Below are positions 57,024 to 64,000 of a stretch of DNA of 64,000 nucleotides, piece after piece; within the stretch, counting starts at the first letter, position 1, and every line of letters starts with the position of its first letter. A program made the translations under genes and the position numbers. This stretch comes from Perca fluviatilis. Taxonomy: Eukaryota > Chordata > Actinopteri > Perciformes > Percidae. The stretch is taken from NCBI RefSeq assembly GCF_010015445.1, contig NC_053114.1, forward strand, positions 15,449,224-15,513,223, written 5' to 3'. The notes below the pieces were generated by a model. The model was not told where the DNA came from. It worked only from the letters and a program-made list of their open reading frames with translations, and made no database searches.

Positions 57024-59510
57024 TTGATAAATGACTTAAGCGATCATTTGTCTGTTTTTACCATATGTGACATGCAACCTGAGATATACAAGAGCTCACA
57101 TCAGCCTTCATATTTTAGAGTGAGAACCGAGAAAACAAATGACTTTAGGAGTGAGCTTTCACAACAAAACTGGTCAGGTGTTTCTGTGACTGATGTGAAT
57201 ACAGCATATGAAACCTTTTTAAATATGTATATATCTAGTTTTGATAAATGTTGCCCACTAAAGCTGTCAAAGAAATCCCCTAAAAGTGATAAACCTTGGA
57301 TGACAGGATTAATTAAAGCATGTAAAAAGAAAAATAGATTGTATAAAGACTTTGTAAAAAATAGGACACCTAAATGTGAGGCCAACCATAAGCATACAAA
57401 AATAAATTGTCAATTTATTTTTAAAATTGTCAATTTATTTTTGTATACAATAAACAATTGAAAAGAAAAAAAAGGAAATATGAAAACATGGAAAATATGT
57501 TTGAAACCTTTTTAAATATGTATATATCTAGTTTTGATAAATGTTGCCCACTAAAGCTGTCAAAGAAATCCCCTAAAAGTGATAAACCTTGGATGACAGG
57601 ATTAATTAAAGCATGTAAAAAGAAAAATAGATTGTATAAAGACTTTGTAAAAAATAGGACACCTAAATGTGAGGCCAACCATAAGCATACAAAAATAAAT
57701 TGTCAATTTATTTTTAAAATTGTCAATTTATTTTTGTATACAATAAACAATTGAAAAGAAAAAAAAGGAAATATGAAAACATGGAAAATATTAAATAATA
57801 TAATTAAACCAAACTCACAACATATTAAGTTACCTGAATATTTTGTGTACAATGAAACTGTTATGAACAATAGCATAGATGTGGTCAATGAATTGTATTA
57901 ATATTGGGGAAAACATTGCCAAATCAATTGATATATCTAACCAAAGTCAAAATGCTACCTGTGAAATGAAAAGTAGAATAATGCAGTCCATGTTCCTGGG
58001 TGAGGTTAAGGAAAATGAAATTGCGTCTATTGTTAGCAAATGTGAAAATAAAACATCTACTGATAGTGATGGACTGGACATGACCATTGTAAAAAGGACC
58101 ATTGACTGCATTATTAATCCTCTGACTTTTATTTTTAATTTGTCTATACATTTGGGTGTTTTTCCTGAGAAGATGAAGGTCGCCAAAGTCGTTCCACTTT
58201 TCAAAAAGGGAGATGTACATCACTTTAATAACAGACCAGTGTCATTGCTCTCTCAGTTTTCTAAAATCCTTGAAAAGTGGTTTGCTCAAAAACTAAATAT
58301 TTTTTTAGAAAAACAAATTAATTACTGAAAAACAATATGGCTTTAGAGCAAAAAGATCAACAGCTTTGGCATTAATTGAACTCATAGAAAAAATTACATC
58401 TGCAACTGAGAATAAGCAACACACAGTCGGGGTCTTCATCGACTTAAGCAAAGCATTCGACACCATAAATCACAGTCTGCTATTGTCAAAATCATACAAC
58501 TATGGCATTAGGGGTCTAGCTCATAAATGGCTCAATCGACAGCAGTTTGTTCAAATTAATGGTCAAAAATCTGAGTTAAAAGATATAATATGTGGAGTTC
58601 CACAAGGGTCCGTTTTAGGCCCATTACTTTTTATTTTGTTCATTAATGACCTCTGCGAAGTGTCTAAGGTAGTACAGTTTTTGATGTTTGCCAATGATAC
58701 CAACATTTTTTATTCTGGAAATAATCTGTCAGAAATTATAGAAAATATAAATTCAGAAATGGGAAAAATTAATAAATGGTTTGACAAAAATAAATTATGT
58801 TTAAATTGGGAAAAAACAAAATACATGATTTTTGGTAATTGTAAAAAGAATGAAAATGTAAGAATAGCAATTGAAGGAACTGATATTGAACTAGTTAATG
58901 AGATAAAATTTGTAGGTGTTATTTTGGATGATAAATTGAATTGGAAAGATCATATAGTTTATATTAAGAGTAAAGTTTGTAAAAGCATTGGGGTCTTGTA
59001 TAAAGTTAAAGATGTTTTAGATTATTCAGTGTTGCTTATGTTGTGCAATTCCCTAATACTCCCATATTTCGGATACTGCACAGAAGTTTGGGGTAATACA
59101 TCCCTACTAACTAACTGTTTTTGTTACAGAAAAAAGCATTAAGGATTATCAACAAGACAGGCTACAGAGAACACACTAATAGTTTATTTATAAAATCTGG
59201 ACTTCTAAAATTCAAAGAATTGGTTGATTTGAAGATTTAGATTTTTATGTGGAAAGCTAAGCAGAGAGTTTTGCCTATGGTTTTACAAAATGTATTTACT
59301 CCTGTATCAGAAGAAGATGGCCATAGAAGGCAATATCATTTTAAAACTCTTTTCGCACGTACTATACAAAAACAGAGGTGTTTGTCCATTTACGGAGTTA
59401 AACTGTGGAACACTTTGGACTATGAACTGAAGTGCTGCAAAAGTGTTTGTAAATTTAAGAATTTGTATAAGAAAAAAATACGGGAATGTTATAAGAAAAA
59501 TTATGACTAA
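57024..59510 (+). pseudogene. LINE ORF2 remnant: endonuclease end, reverse transcriptase, C-terminus
   Basis: Frames in order are: 57024-57461 (endonuclease end and linker), then, after a duplication, 57879-58328 (first reverse transcriptase motifs, VVPLFKKGD), 58366-59142 (FIDLSKAFDTINH, GVPQGSVLGPLLFILFINDL) and 59247-59510 (C-terminal region). A frameshift lies near 58320 and another near 59115-59135. A TAG stop at about 59237 interrupts the C-terminal part. The catalytic FADD motif reads FAND, with an AAT codon at 58693-58695 in place of an Asp codon, which alone should abolish polymerase activity. The element is dead. Confidence 0.9.
57209..57791 (+). repeat. 290-bp tandem duplication inside the LINE
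   Basis: 57209-57498 is repeated at 57502-57791, offset 293 bp, with no difference that I could see by eye. The same linker segment (beginning TFLNMYISSFDKCCPLKLSK) is therefore encoded twice. Confidence 0.92.
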
Positions 59511-60110
59511 TACGCTTAAAATGATGATAATTAAATGTAAAGATAGGTAGTACTGATAATTTTTGGTGTTTGGGGTGAGGATTGGGGTTGATCCACTCAT
59601 GAAGCAGCTGTTTTTTGTTTTATATTTTTGTTTTTTTTTATGTGCACAAATAAGTGACAGGTACCATAAGATTTTCTTCTTCCTGTTCCTTTTTTTCCAT
59701 TCATGCATGTTATGAATGAATGAATGAATAAATGACATACTATACTATGACTTTTCATGACTTACTATACTGTGACTTTTTAAGACATACTATACTATGA
59801 CTTTTTCATGGCATACTATATGACTTATTTTATGACATACTATACTATGACTTTTTATGACATACTATGACTTTTTTATGACATTCTAAACTATGACTTT
59901 TTATTACATGTTTAAGGCATACTATACTATGACATTTGTATGGCATACTATACTATGACTTTTTATGATATTCTTACGACGTACTATACTATGACTTTTT
60001 TATGACATGCTGTATGACTTTTTATGACATACTAAACTATAACTTTTTATGACATGCTATACTATGTCTTTTTATATTACTTTTTTATGACTATACTATA
60101 CTGACTTTTA

Positions 60111-60189
60111 AACTGGTGGGGGAGGGGGTATAGCTTCAGACACAGCACCCTTTCTCTTCATAGGTTTGCCTTGGACCAGCTTCTTAGTA
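60111..60189. other. Spacer where the minisatellite changes orientation
   Basis: About 80 bp of non-repeat sequence including a GGTGGGGGAGGGGG run near 60115 and CCTTGGACCAGCTTC near 60170. The array reads one way before it and the opposite way after it. Confidence 0.75.
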
Positions 60190-63100
60190 TGTAGAAAAAA
60201 AGTTATAAAAAAGTCATAGTATAGTATGTTGAAAATAGTCATAGTAAAGTAATACAGAAATAAGTCATAGTATAGTATGTTGAAAAAAAGTCATAGTATA
60301 GTATGTTGCTAATAGTCATGATATAGTGTGTTGAAAAAAGTCATGAAATTTATAGTATAGTATGTGCAAAAAGCCATAATATGACAAAAAATGGACCATG
60401 TATGTTTAGAATTGGTGTTTTTGTTTCTCACAGGTGTTCAGTGTCTTGCTGAAGGACACTTTCATGCACTATCATGTCGAAAACCGCCATAAAACAACCA
60501 TGGTATAGTATGTCCTAAAAGAAGTGATAAAAAAGCCATAGTATGTTGAAAAAAATTATAAAAAATATAAATATAACTACAACTATAGTATAGTATGTCG
60601 AAGTAAGTGATGAAAAGCCATAATATAGTATGTCAAAAAACGCCAGAGTATAGTATGTTTAAAAAAGGCCTTGGTATAGTATATTGAAAAAAAAATCATT
60701 GTATGTCGATAAAAAGTCATACTATAGTATGTCGAAAAATGCCATAGTATAGTATGTTTTAAATAAGCTTTAGTATAGTATGTCGAAAAAAAGTCATTGT
60801 ATGTCGATAAAAAGTCATACTATAGTATGTCGAAAAACGCCATAGTGTAGTATGTTGAAAAAAAAGTGATAAAAAAGCCATAGTATAGTATGTCGAAGAA
60901 AGTGATAAAAAAAACATAGTATACAATGTTGAAGTTAGGGATAAAAAGCCATAGTATAGTATGTCGAAAAACGCCATAGTATAGTATGTTTAAAATAAAT
61001 AAAAAAGGAGTAACAGTTACATGCAGAATGAGACTGATGAGTCAAGTTTCTTGATTTGGAAAAAAAATCTTTAAAAAAACGACAAGGTGAAAGACAAACA
61101 CATCTTATTATTTTATAGTATGTTGAAAAAAGTGATAAAAAAGCCATAGTATAGTATGTCGAAAAACGCCATAGTATAGTATGTTTGAAAAAAGCCATAG
61201 CATAGTATGTCAAAGAAAGTGATAAAAAAGCCATAGAATAGTATGTCGAAAAACGCCATAGTATAGAAGGTTTATAAAACAACCATAGTATAGTATGTCC
61301 AAAAAGAATTGATAAAAAAGCCATAGTATAGTATGTTGAAAAAAGTGATAAAAAAAACCCATATTATTGTATGTTGAAGTAAGTGATGAAAAGCCATAGT
61401 ATAGTATGTCAAAAAATGCCACAGTATAGTATGTTTAAAAAATACCTTAGTATAGTATGTCCAAAAAAAGTCATTGTACTGTATGTCGATAAAAAGTCAT
61501 ACTATAGTATGTTGAAAAACGCCATAGTGTAGTATGTTTAACAAAAATCCATAGTATAGTATGTTGAAAAAAAGTAATAAAAAAACCATAGTATAGTATG
61601 TCGAAGAAAGTGATAAAAAGAAAACATAGTATACAATGTTGAAGTTAGTGATAAAAAGCCATAGTATAGTATGTCAAAAAACACCATAGTATAGTATGTT
61701 TAAAAAAAGCCATAGTATAGTATGTTTTATAAAAGCTATAGTATACTATAGCTTATAGTATGTCAAAGAAAGTGATAAAAAGCCATAGTATAGTATGTTG
61801 AAAAACGCCATAGTATAGTATGTTGAAAAAAGTGATAAAAAAGCCATTGAATAGTATGTCGAAAAACGCCATAGTATAGTATGTTTATAAAACAACCATA
61901 GTATAGTATATCCAAAAAGAATTGATAAAAAAGCCATAGTATAGTATGTTGAAAAAAGTGATTAAAAAAACCCCATAGTATAGTATGTTAAAGTAAGGGA
62001 AGAAAAGCCATAGTATAGTATGTCAAAAAATGCCACAGTATATTATGTTTAAAAAATACCTTAGTATAGTATGTCCAAAAAAATTCATTGTACTGTATGT
62101 CGATAAAAAGTCATACTATAGTATGTTGAAAAACGCCATAGTGTAGTATGTTTAACAAAAAGCCATAGTATAGTATGTTGAAAAAAAGTGATAAAAAAGC
62201 CATAGTATAGTATGTCAAAGAAAGTGATAAAAAGAAGACATAGTATACCATGTTGAAGTTAGTGCTAAAAAGCCATAGTATAGTATGTCGAAAAACACCA
62301 TAGTATAGTATGTTTGAAAAAAGCCATAGTATAGTACGTCGAAAAAAAGTGATAAAAAAGCCATAGTATAGTATGTCGAAACACACCATACTATAGTATG
62401 TTTAAAAAAAGCTATAGTATAGTAATTCAAAGAAAGTGATAAAAAAGCCATAATATAGTATGTTGAAAAAAAGTAATTGTATGTCGATAAAAAGTCATAC
62501 TAAAGTATGTTGAAAACGCCATAGTGAAGTATGTTTTAAAAAAAGCCATAGTATAGTATGTTGAAAAGAAAGTGATAAAAAAGCCATAGTATAGTATGTC
62601 GAAGAAAGTGTTAAAAAAAACATAGTATACAATGTTGAAGTTAGTGATAAAAAGCCATAGTATATTATGTCAAAAAACACCATAGTAAAGTATGTTTAAA
62701 AAAAGCCATAGTATATTATGTTTAAAAAAAAGCAATAGCATAGTATGTCGAAGAAAGTGATAAAAAAGCCATAGTATAATATGTCGAAAACCGCCATAGT
62801 GTAGTATGTTTAACAAAAAGCCATAGTATAGTATGTTGAAAAAAAGTGATAAAAAAGCCATAGTATAGTATGTCGAAACACACCATAGTATAGTATGTTT
62901 AAAAAAAGCTATAGTATAGTATGTCGAAGAAAGTGATAAAAAAGCCATAGTATAGTATGTTGAAAAAAAGTAATTGTATGTCGATAAAAAGTCATACTAA
63001 AGTATGTCGAAAAACGCCATAGTGAAGTATGTTTTAAAAAAAGCCATAGTATAGTATGTTGAAAAGAAAGTGATAAAAAAGCCATAGTATAGTATGTCAA

Positions 63101-64000
63101 AGAAAGTGTTAAAAAAAACATAGTATACAATGTTGAAGTTAGTGATAAAAAGGCATAGTATATTATGTCAAAAAACACCATAGTAAAGTATGTTTAAAAA
63201 AAGCCATAATATAGTATGTCGAAAAAAAACGCCTTTGTATAGTATGTTGAAAACAGTGATAAAAAAGCCATAGAATAGTATGTAGAAAAAAGTGATAAAA
63301 AACGCCATAGTATAGTATGTTTAAAAAAAGCCATAGTATAGTATGTCGAAAAAAAGTGTTAAAAAAGTCATACTATAGTATGTCGAAAAACGCCATATTG
63401 TAGTATGTTTAAAAAAAAGCCATAGTATAGTATGTTGAAAAAAAAGTGATAAAAAAGCCATAGTATAGTATGTCGAAGAAAGTGATTAAAAAAACAACAT
63501 AGTATACAATGTTGAAGTTAGTGGTAAAAACCCATAGTATAGTATGTTTAAAAAAAGCTATAGCATAGTATGTCCTAAAAGAAGTGCTAAAAAAGCCATA
63601 ATATAGTATGTTGAAAAAAGTGATTAAAAAAAAAACATAGTATAGTATGTCGAAGTAAGTGATGAAAAGCCATAGTATGTCAAAAAATGCCACAGTATAG
63701 TATGTCCAAAAAAAGTCATTGTACTGTATGTCAATAAAAAGTCATACTATAGTATGTTGAAAAACGCCATAGTGTAGTATGTTTAACAAAAAGCCATAGT
63801 ATAGTATGTTGAAAAAAAGTAATAAAAAAAACATAGTATAGTATGTCGAAGAAAGTGATAAAAAGAAAACATAGTATACAATGTTGAAGTTAGTGATAAA
63901 AAGCCATAGTATAGTATGTCAAAAAACACCATAGTATAGTATGTTTAAAAAAAGTCATAGTATAGTACGTCGAAAAAAAGTGATAATAAAGCCATAGTAT
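60190..64000 (-). repeat. Minisatellite, inverted arm (CATAGTATAGTATGT units), runs off the window
   Basis: Units are built on CATAGTATAGTATGTCGAAAA (or TTG, TTT and other variants), separated by AAAGTGATAAAAAAGC and similar linkers. They are the reverse complement of the units before 60110. Two breaks of non-repeat sequence occur, at about 60385-60470 and 61000-61115. Longer blocks repeat: CATTGTACTGTATGTC begins at 61472, 62086 and 63717, and the block around CATAGTATACAATGTTGAAG (one variant copy at 62239) occurs at 60915, 61625, 62239, 62621, 63119, 63498 and 63870. Minus-strand open frames rich in Tyr, Phe, Leu and Ser come from the low stop-codon content of the unit. Confidence 0.93.

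Larger units (their letters stand above)
56990..59745 (+). mobile_element. 5'-truncated LINE (L2/CR1/Rex-like, Jockey superfamily)
   Basis: The left edge falls within the end of an endonuclease domain (LSDHLSVFTICD near 57035). The linker, reverse transcriptase and C-terminal region follow, and the element ends in a short tandem tail of ATGA/ATGAATGA units at 59711-59735, as many L2/CR1-type elements do. Both sides are the same minisatellite, so insertion was into the array. The interior carries a 290-bp tandem duplication and several frame breaks. Confidence 0.88.
55861..60110 (+). repeat. Minisatellite, forward arm (CATACTATACTATGACTTTT), interrupted
   Basis: Variable units built on CATACTATACTATG plus ACTTTTTATGG/ACTTTTTATGA occur in three stretches. 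55861-56015 is degenerate, 56530-56990 is clearer, and 59745-60110 is clear. A retroelement fragment (56040-56530) and a LINE (56990-59745) are inserted between them. Unit length is about 20-30 bp and irregular. Confidence 0.85.

Noticed and set aside
60759..63693. Many minus-strand open frames with Tyr/Phe/Leu/Ser repeats such as HTILW and YYTMAF
   Set aside because: They are translations of the minisatellite unit. Different frames give the same kind of peptide, with no start context, splice sites or domain.
60190..64000. CRISPR-like look: a short repeated word with variable intervals
   Set aside because: The genome is eukaryotic, the spacers are themselves copies of a few linkers, the repeats are not constant, and there are no cas genes. 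It is a minisatellite.

Overview
This is a eukaryotic window from a ray-finned fish, most likely a percomorph teleost. The evidence is the vertebrate-type introns with GT/AG borders, the long AT-rich non-coding stretches, two Tc1-like transposon remnants, several teleost-type MITE families and one non-LTR retrotransposon. Species cannot be read from the sequence.

Two real protein-coding genes can be assembled exon by exon, both on the + strand. rbpms2 has coding exons from 26412 to 35056 (7 coding exons, 199 aa, plus a probable 3' UTR exon ending near 37.2 kb). cpeb1 has coding exons from 41298 to 53883 (12 coding exons, about 571 aa, with a 3' UTR ending near 55.2 kb). They are head to tail with about 4 kb between them. 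Both encode RNA-binding proteins known from vertebrate oocytes: Rbpms2/Hermes, a single-RRM protein of the Balbiani body, and Cpeb1/Zorba, which has two RRMs and a ZZ zinc finger and controls cytoplasmic polyadenylation. Every exon phase joins cleanly. Only the acceptor of cpeb1 exon 3 is ambiguous.

Region by region: 1-25.7 kb has no recognisable host gene. It holds an L1-like insertion with an 18-bp target duplication, a Tc1-like element nested in a MITE, a second Tc1-like element with an internally inverted piece, hAT-like MITEs with 8-bp target duplications, a large CTAT microsatellite and a nest of MITEs at 19.0-20.35 kb. 25.75-37.2 kb is rbpms2. 37.2-41.3 kb is intergenic with repeat fragments. 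41.3-55.2 kb is cpeb1, whose intron 3 carries a 900-bp near-palindromic foldback element. 55.9-64.0 kb is an AT-rich minisatellite that runs in one orientation up to about 60.11 kb and in the opposite orientation from about 60.19 kb to the window end. A 5'-truncated LINE of the L2/CR1/Rex type sits inside the first arm.

The most unusual features are the inverted satellite block with its irregular higher-order structure, the cpeb1 intronic foldback, the scrambled Tc1-like element, and the adjacency of two oocyte RNA-regulator genes. Family names for repeats rest on my recognition of sequence and on termini visible here; no database search was run.
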